DNA from: Eudorina sp. 2006-703-Eu-15
Taxonomy: Eukaryota > Chlorophyta > Chlorophyceae > Chlamydomonadales > Volvocaceae
Length of the DNA stretch: 64,000 nucleotides
NCBI GenBank assembly: GCA_003117195.1
Contig: BDSI01000174.1
Coordinates: forward strand, 144,256 to 208,255
Direction of reading: 5' to 3'
Both the position numbers and the translations under genes were made by a program. Below, piece after piece: positions 33,447 to 45,055 of the stretch. Under the pieces are notes generated by a model that was not told the origin of the DNA, made no database searches, and worked only from the letters and a program-made list of their open reading frames with translations. The first letter of the stretch is position 1, and each line of letters begins with the position of its first letter.

Positions 33447-34426
33447 CATTTTTTGGGCGGGGCCCCAGCGCGAAGCGGGCCCCCCCCCCTAGGATTGCCC
33501 ATGTCCGTGTGCGGTGTGTCCGTGGGTAACGGCAAAACGTTCATTATCCGCTAAACTAATCCGCAATGCTTGTCATATTATTTGTCCTCTATTGCAAGGT
33601 ATTCTTGGTTTGGCTGAAAAAAATTCTTTGCGCACAAACGGTCAAAGTAAGGCTCTGCGGTCTCCATGGATCCGGTTCAACGTCCACCCAACGCCTCTCG
33701 CGCTCATATTTGTTTCAATGGGTGCCGCGTGATGAATACCTGGATTAAGAATGGGCGGCGTGTGCTAAATTGAACTTCCATAGTGTTCTTATGTTCGAAC
33801 ATAAAGACGCCACCAACATCATTACGGTGCCTTTCTGTCTTGCCATATGAATACAATTTAACAATATGTATTGGATCAAAGTTTCAAAATGCAAAGGGAT
33901 AGCATACCGAGTACCAACAAGTTCTCCAGTTCCGAAGGCCGAAGTCCGGGTCTCACCGCGGCTTTTTCGCACCCTGTTTTGCCTTATATTTGCTATGTAA
34001 CTATTGATGGCAAACTTTAGAGGTTCACGTCTGCTGCGGGCGTGCAACTAAAGGGCTGCTTGCTTGCCGACGGACCAAACAACTATAGGTTCACGGCAAA
34101 ACAAGGATGCTTCAAGCTTGCTTTTTTATATCTGCTTGACAGACGGATGTGGTACTGCAGAGGCGTTCAGCGTTACGATGTAATGCAGATGCGGTGACCG
34201 CTGTTGGCGGCGCGCGCGTACTGCAGGTTGGTTAGTTTCGGGGCTACCCTACCTATCTATGCTCGCCGATCCACCTTCAACATCAACGACACCCTCAATG
34301 GCACCCTTTTACTCTCTCACACTCTTGCGCGGTAACAGAGTTTCCGTTGTAAAGCAAGCGGTCTGTACGGATTGTGGGGGGCCCCGCCCTTTTTCCGGCT
34401 TCAAGGAAGCCGACCCCTACTTGTCA
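33447..34426. repeat. Dispersed ~1-kb repeat family E, copy 1
   Basis: It matches 61941-62901 along its length with scattered changes. It begins with a GC-rich inverted motif (GGGCGGGGCCCC at 33455) and CCTAGGATTGCCCATGTCCGTGTG. Its right end carries the complement GGGGCCCCGCCC before TTTTTCCGGCTTC. The inside encodes no protein I recognise. Flanking T-runs make a target-site duplication ambiguous. Confidence 0.8.
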
Positions 34427-35149
34427 GACGTCCACCGGCGGCCGTTGGCCGCCTGCACCTCGGGGGACTGCACTCGCGATCATGTACGACACGATGAATT
34501 ACATGCACGCATCACCGCAGCCATCTCCACCTGTCTCAGCCGCCTTGGTTGCCCGCCTTGATTGACACGTATGTCGGCATTCACATCAGCATCAACCACT
34601 TGCCGCTGACGGACCCTCCGTCTAATCGCATGCAACCTGCTATTGCCTGCCTGCATTACCAATTAACGCTCAAATGACATCGCAGCACCTCGCTGCGCGT
34701 CGCCTTAACTACCCCGTTAGGGGGTTCGGTAGATGTCCCACTCCTTCAATCAATAACCGCAAAAGGAAAAACGGTCTGGCCACGGGGAGGGTCGTGCAAC
34801 CACTCACTGCGGCCAGCCAACTCCTGCACACACGCAGACCAAAGCTTTGGTCGCCCCCAGGTACACCGACGCCATGCTTGCCATCCTGGAAACAACAGGC
34901 CCCACCCCACCCGCCGTTGCTACCGTGCCCCAATCCACGTGTCCGCGCGCGGTCCCCTCCTGCATGCCTCTCATCAAGTGCAGTCCGTCTCATTCAACGA
35001 AGTACGCACCATAAAAACACCGCCACGGTACCTCATGCGCGCTTCCACTTTGGGATGAGATCTAACAGCGCCACATACAGGGATGGAAGAAAGACTGGAA
35101 ACACGGAACATACCGGCAAGGAAAACCGCTCCCATCACCGAGGCTCGCT
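34427..35149. other. Unassigned sequence
   Basis: No gene, RNA or terminal repeat was recognised. Confidence 0.35.
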
Positions 35150-35650
35150 ACCGCTTTCGCCTGGGGAACCCTGGGGGACCCTCGGGGACCCTGGGGGACC
35201 CTCGCGGACCCTCGGGGACCACCGGGGACCTTCAGGGACCCCCCGGGACCCTCGGAGATACTGGGGGGGCCTTGTGGAACCTGCGGGGGCCCGTGCCAGG
35301 GCCTGAGACCGAGTTACAGGGCCTGAGACCGTGTTACAGGGCCTGAGACCCCGTGCCAGGGCCTGAGACCGAGTGCCAGGGCCTGAGACCGCGTTACAGG
35401 GCCTGAGACCGCGTGCCAGGGCCTTAGACCCCGTGCCAGGGCCTGAGACCCCGTGCCAGGGCCTGAGACCCCGTGCGTGCCAGGGCCTTAGACCCGGCTG
35501 TTCCACGGCCTACTACTGTGTTCCATGACCTGAGACCGCTTGCCAGGGCCTGAGTCCCCGTTCCAGGCCCTGAGACCGCGCTGAGACTGCGTTCCATGGC
35601 CTGAGACCCTGTGCCAACGGCCTGATGAGACCGTGCGCCACGGCCTGAAT
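35150..35650. repeat. GGGACCCTC and CAGGGCCTGAGACC minisatellites
   Basis: The left part repeats GGGGGACCCTC-like 10-13-base units. From 35289 a ~20-bp unit, CAGGGCCTGAGACCGNGTTA, is repeated about 15 times with decay to the right. Confidence 0.9.
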
Positions 35651-35699
35651 GAGGGCCCCTGCTGGCGCCTCTACACACACCATTCATGCTAAGAAATGA

Positions 35700-36340
35700 G
35701 TGCGGTTGTTCCAAGGGGTCCCTCTTATGATTATGCACGGATGATGCAATGGACTAGGCATTTGGGGCGATGACATGGGGTATGTGACAGGCCTGTGTTG
35801 CTTGTAAATGAGGCCCCCTACCTGCTATACCTGCATGCTGGCGCTCCCCTCCCCCCCAAATCACCACACCCCCAGGGCCACGCCCACACCATGATTGCTC
35901 ACAAACAAGTGCAGATTGCTCCCAGGAGTCCCTCTCCTGATTATGTAGAGGTTGTGCAATGGACGTGGTGTTGGGGGCAACAACGACCTGGGGTATGTGT
36001 CGGGGCTGTGTTATTTGAAAACGAAGCCCCCTGGTGGCGCTTCCACCCACATCTACAACACCACACCCCACATGGTTATGCTGGATGGCCTGGAGGTGTT
36101 GGGGCCGACCCGAATTGCCTGACAGGCCTGACTTGCTAGGAAACGAGGGCCTCTGCTGGCTCCTAAGTGCTCCATCCAAGACGGGGGCCATGCCTGCACT
36201 GTTTGTGCTTAGGAAGGAGTGAATTTTGTTCCCAGGGGCCCCTCACATGGTTACGCACGGGTGGTGAAACAAACACATTGTTGGGGCCGACCCGGGTAAC
36301 CCCTGGTAACCCGGGGTGTATGTGGGTCGGCCCCAAGCAA
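35700..36340. repeat. Diverged tandem repeat, ~230-280-bp unit
   Basis: Three degenerate copies start at the shared word CCAAGGGGTCCCTC / CCCAGGAGTCCCTC / CCCAGGGGCCCCTC (near 35712, 35920 and 36230). They share GATTATG, a GGGGTATGTG block and GAGGCCCCCT-like ends. Confidence 0.6.
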
Positions 36341-36721
36341 AATGTTTCTTGAGTGTTCCTCACTCAGCGACGCCATTTTCAATTGTAAGATGCTGCTGCT
36401 GGCCTTGCTATCTAGAATGCAAGCAAGGTAGTGACCACTGGATACGCTATGATCCCTTTTCCCTCGTACCGTTTCAACTTGTCTGGGCTTACACACACAG
36501 TTTACAGGATAATTACAATGAGATTTGTAAGTTGTCCTTTTAACATGAAGGATAGGTGCTAAGCCAAGCTGGTGTGTTGAGAACCCTGCGTACGGAAGGT
36601 CATCGTCCGGCCGAATTGTTTGTTACTTTCTCATTTGGCTGATCTATTCCATTTACATTTACTTGTTACGACTCATATAAGTATTACTCAATGAATATGA
36701 GCCCATACCTTACTTTTTAAA

Positions 36722-36811
<90 letters not shown>
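36722..36811. repeat. (CA)n microsatellite
   Basis: About 45 uninterrupted CA units. No other function is seen. Confidence 0.97.
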
Positions 36812-36813
<2 letters not shown>

Positions 36814-36859
36814 AACCCTAGCTATTACGATTAGGTTGGGACGCGGGACCAGGCTAGTT

Positions 36860-37156
36860 TTACCGCACCAAGCAGGGGCGCGCCTCCGAAACGCGCCCTG
36901 GGTGCTGCAAGGACTTGAGGAGGTTGAACAGCGGACTGCGAGGCGCAGACCGCCCGGGATGGGCCTTCGCCCACTCCCTTGAGGGGGCACAGCGGTCACC
37001 GATCCTCGGGGATCGGGCACGCGCCCTAGGTTGAGAGCGAGGGGACAGAGGCCCCTTACGCCCCTTTCCCCGTATCCGGGGGAAAGTGCTTCGGCGGTCT
37101 CCCGTATGGGGCGGGTTAGCGCCCCCGGCCAGTGTCGGCCCGGCAGATATGTAACG

Positions 37157-37158
<2 letters not shown>
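36860..37158. repeat. GC-rich repeat shared with the hAT interior
   Basis: GGGGGCACAGCGGTCACCGATCCTCGG, split by small changes, TTGAGAGCGAGGGGACAGAGG and CCTTACGCCCCTTTCCCCGTATCC at 36980-37085 match 26610-26720 inside the hAT element with base changes. The family is therefore shared between transposon cargo and flanking DNA. Confidence 0.6.
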
Positions 37159-37795
<637 letters not shown>

Positions 37796-37866
37796 GCGGA
37801 CCCAATGGTGGAGGATCGTTTTGCGAAAGGTGGTGGGCGCAAGCTTACCCCCAAACAGGCTTTTGT

Positions 37867-38498
37867 ATGCGGAGACATGCATCGCAGCTCCCGCTGCACT
37901 ATTTTTGGTCTCAACAGGTGTTCGGCTTTTGGAAGCGGCTAGTCAAACAGCCAAACTCGCTGGCCAGGGCTGTGCTTGAGGAGGACATTAAAGCATGGCT
38001 AGAGTCGGACCACATGACTAACGAGCATGAATATTTTTGGGCGGGGAAGGTGCTCCGGATTTTCGAAACCCTGGGTTTCGATTACAAGGCACATGTGGAG
38101 GAGACGCTCGGTGCGAAGGCCAAGGCAAGGGCCATCATTGCGCTAGATATCCCGTTCGGAGATTTGCTCACAGAATTTCGGAGCAGATTGCTCTACGACT
38201 GGTCTGCTGATTGCCTGAATCAGGATCCCAGGGGTTTCCCTGAATACACCGATAGGGCCGGAGGGCAAGGTCCTGGTGTGACAGCATGTCGATACCTAAA
38301 CTGGATGGGCCTTGCGTACACACCGGTTGACCACAAGCTAAAGCTGGACCATATCACGTCCGTTATGCCGAGGAAGCATCACACGGCGCTAATGCGTTTT
38401 CGGCTTGGTCGTTGGGATCTGGAGGTGTCGCGGCTAGCGCGGGGGCCAGGGTGCACACCGCGCGGTACACGCACGTGCCGGGTCTGCAATAGTGGAGC
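37867..38498 (+). pseudogene. LINE C-terminal coding fragment, left of the TRIM
   Basis: The frame gives about 210 residues with the LINE tail signature MRFRLGRWDLEVSRLARG and the start of a zinc knuckle (TCRVCNSGA). It stops where a 415-bp retroelement is inserted. The RT domain itself is missing, so the copy is 5' truncated. Confidence 0.65.
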
Positions 38499-38913
38499 TG
38501 TAAGCAGGACTGGCCGGACCGCAAAGAAAAAATAGCCCAAGAATGGGGTTCCAGACATCTCGAGTAAGCCTTTGTGTCGCGCTGCTACACTGGTCGAGAC
38601 CTAAGTTGGCCGACGCGGCGGGGTTCGAATCCCACCGGCGGCAATGGTTCCTGGGCGCGTGCACATTGGTGAGGGGACAGTCAAGCAACCCGCGTTAGGG
38701 TTGAGGCGATCCCCGTGTCTGGAACCCTCCCCGAGACCTTACCTGTAGTTCCAAGACCCCAAGCCCAAGTTCGATCGAGGACGATCGATTCCCCGAGTGT
38801 GGGAAGGTGTAGCAGGACAGCCAGTCCTGCTTACAGGCCGGACCGCAAAGAAAAAATAGCCCAAGAATGGGGTTCCAGACATCTCGAGTAAGCCTTTGTG
38901 TCGCGCTGCTACA
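38499..38913. mobile_element. 415-bp TRIM-like LTR retroelement
   Basis: The left terminal repeat is 38499-38589 (TGTAAGCAGG...GCTGCTACA) and the right one is 38808-38913 (TGTAGCAGG...GCTGCTACA). They share 78 identical bases (38512-38589 and 38836-38913), and the right copy has ~15 extra bases forming a small hairpin. A perfect 5-bp duplication, GGAGC, flanks the element (38494-38498, 38914-38918). TGGTCGAGACC at 38591 can be a primer-binding site, and GGGAAGG at 38801-38807 a polypurine tract. No protein is encoded. Removing it and one duplication restores the LINE frame. Confidence 0.85.
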
Positions 38914-38918
38914 GGAGC

Positions 38919-39096
38919 GGTAGAGGACGAGCTACATGTGCTAACTGAATGTCCGGTTTACGAACCGCTATGCCGAGTGGTGGGCCTCCCTAATGATTGG
39001 AACATGGTCACAACCATGCTTTCGTTTGACCAGTGCAAGCTTGGTCACTTCTTATATCAAGTGCAAAAGTTGCGGAAGGAAAAGCTGCAGGGATAA
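38919..39096 (+). pseudogene. LINE C-terminal end, right of the TRIM
   Basis: The frame continues VEDELHVLTECPVY, completing the CxxC...H...C zinc knuckle begun at the end of the left fragment, and runs to TAA at 39094-39096. It is followed by about 120 bases of 3' sequence ending TGTAACAACCAACCAACC (about 39196-39213), a probable LINE 3' tail. Confidence 0.65.
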
Positions 39097-39212
39097 GAGT
39101 TCTCTTTCTGCTATCTTTTTGTTCATTTGTGCGCCCATTTGACGGATGACCGTTGTGGGGGAACGCATGTGTATAGCCGTAAGGCCTGTACAACATGTAA
39201 CAACCAACCAAC

Positions 39213-39287
39213 CAACTGAATTGACGCAACAATTGCCACCAATCCCTTTCATGGGGATTGGTGGCAATTGTTGTGTCAATTCAGTTG
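39213..39287. repeat. Hairpin, 34-bp arms, 7-base loop
   Basis: Arms 39213-39246 and 39254-39287 match at 33 of 34 positions. A third copy of part of the arm (CAACAATTGCCACCAATCCC plus TTTCA) occurs at 39796-39820, so inverted copies bracket the Gypsy fragment between. Confidence 0.9.
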
Positions 39288-39289
39288 TC

Positions 39290-39803
39290 CTTCGTGTGTA
39301 CGTCCAGCCGATGCAGGACACTTGGGCCTCCTACCTCCCCATCGCTGAAGCCGCCTACAACAACTCCACCCACGCCAGCACCGGTACCACCCCCTTCTAC
39401 GCCAATTATGGTTACCATGGCCATCCCATCACCCCCGCCACTCTGCCCTCGTCATCATCTACCTCCGCCCACCCCGCCGCAGCCGATCTCCATCGTCATC
39501 TGCGTGATATCCACTCCACCATCGCCACCGAACTCGAAGCCGCAAAAACTCGCTACGCCGCCGCCGCCAATCAACACCGCCGCGACCTCACCTTCCAAGT
39601 TGGCGACAAAGTCCGCCTTTCCACCACTAACCTCACCCTGCCCGATTTCCCCTCCCCAAAACTCCGCCCTTGCTACCTCGGTCCCTTCACCATCTCCGCC
39701 GTCATCTCTCCCGTCACCTATCGCCTCGATCTACCTCCGGCCCTCGGCCGCATCCATCCCGTCTTCCACATCTCCCGCCTTCTCCCCTGGACTGACAACA
39801 ATT
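39290..39803 (+). pseudogene. Gypsy integrase C-terminal fragment
   Basis: The ~170 residues run from the end of the integrase core (LPIAEAAYNNSTHASTGTTP) to the GPF/Y-type module (VGDKVRLSTTNL, LRPCYLGPFTISAV, RIHPVFHISRLLPW). RT, RNase H and the catalytic core are absent. It is unrelated in detail to the Gypsy element at 52524-61863. Confidence 0.75.
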
Positions 39804-39825
39804 GCCACCAATCCCTTTCACTAAA

Positions 39826-40560
39826 TATCTTCGTTTATTTACGTACGTAAGCAAGCATACATGCGGGCTTACTGCAATTCCATCACCAACCCGAACCTTA
39901 CTCGTCCGTGATCCGATTCAGCAGCATACTATTAGCATTCAATGGTGCAATAATCATGTATGTGAACCTCAAGGCACATTTTCACTTGGCTATGCATAAT
40001 AACTATAGCTGTAAATAACTATAACTTGAATTGTGAGTCATAAATGGAAACACTGCTGAGTGAGAGTTGCAATCGTATGATTGATTCGATCCACCGATAA
40101 ACGAATGCAAGCAACGCATGCAGTGCGCCACGGGGCCGCCTCCATCGCGGAATTGCACACGCAGTACACATTAGCTGTCTATAGATCGAGGATATATTGG
40201 TAATACAATCAAAGAACACAAGAATCCATTTATTGGGGACCGCTGACCAGTGAATCATATCGTCCAATCAATTGGCAATCATTCCGTGCTGAGTAATTCA
40301 GGCGATATAACTTGAGGTTATATCGCCTGAATTGCGTTAGTAGGTATTCAAGAGCAAGGTTTGTTTGTTCCGCGATTCGCATGGCGTCAACTGCACATGT
40401 GCGGGCAGTCCTCGGTCCCAATGATGTACATCCTAGCGTAGCGGAGAAACCCAAATGCACACGGGCTACACGGGCTGTCCTAGCGTACATCCTAGCATAC
40501 CTCCATGCGTCATCATCCAGGCGGCAGTCCGTTTGCGGCATGCCTCCATGCTTGTCACGC
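39826..40560. repeat. Dispersed repeat family D, copy 3
   Basis: The left part matches 2405-2560 and the right part matches 14010-14420. This copy therefore links the two partial copies into one family of at least 700 bases. Boundaries are approximate. Confidence 0.65.
40295..40333. repeat. Perfect 17-bp-arm hairpin
   Basis: AATTCAGGCGATATAAC at 40295-40311 and its exact complement at 40317-40333, separated by 5 bases. It interrupts repeat family D. Confidence 0.92.
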
Positions 40561-40632
40561 GTGCGTACGTAAGTGACCCGCCACCTCTACAGCAAGTTCA
40601 TACACACCGATTTGGGTCGGACGGGTTTCATT

Positions 40633-40706
40633 GAATACACCGCGCTCCGTCTCCATTCAGACACACCGGCCGGTGTGTCTGGATGGAGACGGAGCGCGGT
40701 GTATTC
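40633..40706. repeat. Palindrome, 37-bp arms, no spacer
   Basis: Arms 40633-40669 and 40670-40706 match at 36 of 37 positions, centred on CCGG|CCGG. No gene is associated. Confidence 0.93.
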
Positions 40707-40709
40707 CCG

Positions 40710-41408
40710 CGGGCGCACGCAGGACAAAGTCCTCGCTGTGTGATACTGTGTGCAGGCATGTATGGGGTCGGTCGGTATCGGGAGATGCATGCGCATATGT
40801 GATACACTTGTATCTATCCCCCCCCTCGGTGCCAATACACGGTGCGTTGTTTATCGCACCACCAGCCATATGCACACACACCATCCGCCGTGCAGCAGCA
40901 GGCGCACGTCGAATAAATGCCCGTCCATTGTCCCGGTGTCTGCATAGTATAACGTACCTAGCTACGTACATACGTAGCGCGTACACGCACCACCTATACT
41001 AACCACTCAACCCCGCCCCTCAGCAACAGCTACAACAGCAACGCTCGCACATACAAATGCACAGCTGTCGCTACTGTTTGTCACTCACATACGATCGACT
41101 GCATCAGACGGACACGGCTACGGACGGACACAGTACGGCAGGCAAAGCCATATACATCAAGGTAGGTTTGTTTATTTCCCAGTTAGCGAGTGAGCTGCAC
41201 ATGGTACTTACCCAGGATACCCAGGATATATATATGGCCCCACTTACCCAGGATATATATATGGCCCCACGCACGGGCACCCTGCTGCGTCCAGCTGCAT
41301 CCGCCTCTCACCAGGACAGGTCCTCGACGACGTCTGGGCGGCGCGCAGCAACAGTAGTCCGCCTCCTCCGCCCGCCCCGCCGCTCCCCCTCCCAGTCGTC
41401 GTCCTCAC
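40710..41408. other. 3' flank of the OPR-like gene, no gene seen
   Basis: A short direct duplication (ACTTACCCAGGATATATATA) lies at 41209-41268. Otherwise no feature is recognised. Confidence 0.4.
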
Positions 41409-42286
41409 CTATGCTACCTGCTGCTGCCGACCCCGCCCCTCATCATCCTCCCCACCCCATCCCATCGCGCGCGGCCTCTGCGCCGCCGTCATCACCCGAC
41501 CGCCGGCGACCGCATCCTCCCTGCCACTGTACTTCGAATCAGTTCCCCTGCCGTACTCCCCGCCGAAACGTCCTGCGGCCGTGCCGGCGGCGGTTCGGGG
41601 GCCGCGGGGGCGACCGCCGTCAGGCTCCCTTCGCCAGCTGCCTTTTCCCCGCTCCGAAACCTCCTGCCGTGGGCCCAGCATGTCTCTCACGTCGTACCCC
41701 GCCACCTCACATGCCGCCCGTACCCGCGCCACAGCCGCCCGCAACTCCCCCACCTGCCCCCCGCCAACGCCCTCCCCTTGATGGTCGTACTCCCCGTCGC
41801 CGCTGCGGCGGCCACCGCCACCGCCGCCGCCGTCGCAGCTGCGGCGGCCCTCCGCCCTGGACTCCGCCTCCAGCTCGTCCGCCTGCCGCTGCCAGCCGCG
41901 CGCCCGGTGCGCCGCCGCCAGGAACAGACCGCCGTACTGCGGAGCCGCCATCGAGAACACCTCCGCCAGAGTTGCGAGATCCTGCGGCTTGGTGCCGCTG
42001 CTCATCCGCGTCAGCTCCCGAGTGCCGTACTTGGCGATCCGCTCTGCCAGCTCGGGATGGCGCTCTAGGTGGGACGGCGGCGGCGGCGGCGGCGCCAGAG
42101 GTGGCGGCGGCGAAAGCGGTGGTGACGCCGCCGCGGCGCGCCCGTGGGGTCGCCGCGTGTGTGGGCTTGGCGGTGGCGGTGGCGGCGGCGGGGCGGCGCC
42201 AGGCCGTGTCCGTGCAGCGCAGCGGCCAGCCGGGCCAGGTACCAGGCTGGCAGGTTCTTGACCTTGCCACGGACGCGGGCCACCAG
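41409..42286 (-). CDS. OPR-like gene, last recognised exon
   Basis: It follows CTTCCACAG. It begins LVARVRGKVKNLPAWYLARL and, after a frame step in a GCC-rich stretch, continues ERHPELAERIAKYGTREL and DLATLAEVFSMAAPQYGGLF, typical repeat helices. It stops at 41409-41411 after a low-complexity acidic tail, so the real 3' end may be elsewhere. Confidence 0.55.
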
Positions 42287-45024
42287 CTGTGGAAGGGCGT
42301 GACGGTGGTGGTTTAGGAAAAGAAGCCGCCCGACGGAGAGCAGTAGTGGTGGTGTGACGGTGGTGGATGACGACGCGACACGCCGGTGTTGGATGATGTG
42401 GTGGGCCGTTGTTACGTGCCGTTACATGCCGTTAAATGCCGTTACATGCCGTTGATTGCGACATAGGATCCGAGCAAGCCGTGAGCTGCAGGATGTGATG
42501 ACTTTGCGCGCATGTGCGGGAACGATGTGCGGGTTATGTGTGTGGGGCTTGCCACTCTTCCAGCACTAGGCAGCACCATAGATTGGTAACCACGCAAAAC
42601 CACGCAAAATGTCGTTTCGTCGCCGTTTCGTCGCTAAACCCTCGTAGCGCGGCCGCGCCCAAGAGACGAAGCAGGCGAACCGCGCTCTTGGGAGGCTGGC
42701 TGTCCAGGCCTGGACAGCCAGCCTCCCAAGAGCGCGGTTCGCCTGCTGCGTCTCTAGGGAACTCGCCACTGACCCGTGGGTCAGCCTGCACGGAAAGACA
42801 CGAGGCCCATGTCTGACGCTCCTCCCCTGGTTGGAATAACCACACTGTCATGCATCACCCATCACGCATCATGTTGCCGGGTGTGGCATGGCCGTACCTC
42901 AGGGCCACAGTAGTACGAATGTGGGATGCAGCACGCCTGTACGACTGCGGTGAATCCCCAACGTCGCAACTCGCTGACAAATCACTTGCTGTAAATCAAA
43001 TCTGCGGAGGCGGTTGTAATTCGTGTGTGCATATGTGTGTGTGCTTCGTTGCCTGTCGCGCGCACCTGAAGAGTTCCACAAGGGCGCCGTACCGCTGCAG
43101 TGACCCAAGGGTCAGTATCGCCGCCGCCGCCTGCTCGCCGCTCAATGCCACCGCCGCGGGCACCCGTTGCCCTCCGGCCACCACACACCCTTGGACCCCA
43201 CCCGCGTCCTCGCTTGAATCGCCGTCCCAATGTGCGCCGTCCCCCTCTGCATCCCAGTCGCGTCTTCCCGTGTCTTTTTCGTCGCTACTGCCGACAAGTC
43301 GTAGCAGCTGCTGCTCGATTGCCGGCAGTAGCGGCGCGTTGCGCGCATCCTCCCGCCGTAGTACCTCCAGCAGCTCCAGAAGCTGCACGGCAGACAGCTG
43401 CCCCGACTCCAGGGGCGGCGCCAGGCGCTGCTGCGCGCGCAGCAGCAGGCGGCTGTCCAGGGGCAGGGGTGGAGCCGCCGCCGCCTTCGATGCTGGCGCC
43501 TTCCAGCCGGCACGTTCGAAGCCGGGGATGAGGGGTAGATGCGGGAGGTCGGAGGGGGAGAGGAGGACTGCAGCTGTGGAACGGCGTTGGTTGCTCGGGA
43601 AAGGACGGAGAGAAGCGTCACGCAGGCATCGGGCCTGCATGCGGAGGAAAACGGGGCAGGCGAAAAGTGTATTGATGCAGGTGCGCGGGAATAACAACGG
43701 GTTCAAACAAACCGTGATGTTTAAGAGAGGCTTGAGGACGTCGTCAGCGTCAGACATGCACGGGCGGGCGCGTGCGATCTCTTCGGGGACCGCACGTGCG
43801 CCTGCTGGTGCACCACCCACAGCCCCTGATCGTGAGAGAGAAGGGAACCTAAACGAAGGAAATCTCTCAACGTCAGACTCGCGCCTGGAGCGTACCATCT
43901 CCGGCCGTTAAAACGCGTGCGGCTCCACCGTCGTACAGCGCCCCACCGGCCGTACAGTACGGCTCAAGGGCCTCGGCGGCCTGCACGAGCTGCGGGTTGT
44001 CAAAGTGCTGCGCCTGGTACACAACGGCCTGCGGGCCCGGGACGAGGGGGGAGGGACGGGGTTAGGTCGGGGTTAGGTCGGGGTTGGGCAGGGGTTGGGT
44101 CGGGGTTGGTCCGGGGTTGGGCCAGGGTTGGGCCGGGGTTGGGCCAGGGTTGGGTCGGTGTTGGGTTGGTGTTGGGTCGGGGTTGGGTCGGGGTTGGGTC
44201 GGGGTTGGGCCAGGGTTGGGCCGGGGTTGGGCCAGGGTTGGGTCGGTGTTGGGTTGGTGTTGGGTCGGGGTTGGGTCGGGGTTGGGTCGGGGTTGGGCCA
44301 GGGTTGGGTCGGGGTTGGGCCGGGGTTGGGTCGTGACATCGAGGTGTACCGCGGCAGTGTGCCGCGGTGCTGTGGTGAGCGGTGCGGCGCCCGCGGCACT
44401 GAGGAACACACATTTGGGGAGCGCCCCACGTCCAGCCGCTGGGGAGGCGAACCACGTCAAGCCATGCCGACCTGTGAGTCATGTGCCCTTGTGTCAATAA
44501 CATAAAGCCGTACAGTCGTACAGCCGTACAGCGCAAATCGTGGCGGCCGCCATGGCGCGCGTGTTCGTCGCAGCACAGCGCCCCGCTCGTCGCTTCGTAC
44601 CACAACGAAGCGCGGCGCGGCGGTGGCTACAGGACAGGGTGGCGCATGCCGGTACCGTATCCTCCCCGGCGCCCGACGCCCGGGTCCCCGCTGCCGAAGC
44701 TCTCGTGTCGCGAAAGCGGGCCCGCGGTAGTCCTGCCCCGCCCCCTCAGCTAAACACCATACAAACCATCAATCTGCCGTCCCTGGATAAAATAAAGCTA
44801 CTGCGCCAGGCCCCCTCGCCCTGCCTGTCTTCCCGCTGCATTGTACACCGCATTACCAGGTAGCACAGAGGTGCCGTGTTTGTCGACGGACGGATTGTCT
44901 TTGCCGCCTTTGTTTCCCTTCGGACCCCAACCGCCCTGCCGCGCACGTGATCCCTTGCAACCCCCACCCAAGCTGTCGTACCTCAGCCACACACTCCGCC
45001 AGCAGCGACGCGTCCGCGTCCACG

Positions 45025-45055
<31 letters not shown>

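Noticed and set aside
34674..35306. 210-residue plus-strand frame
   Set aside because: It runs into the GGGACCCTC minisatellite and has no domain or splice context.
38512..38913. SINE with a long target-site duplication of 78 bp
   Set aside because: The TG...CA ends, the 5-bp GGAGC duplication and exact restoration of the LINE frame fit a TRIM much better.
44062..44605. Repetitive Pro-Asn-Pro-Thr protein on the minus strand
   Set aside because: It is a translation of the GGGTTGGG minisatellite; no supporting splice sites or unique domains.
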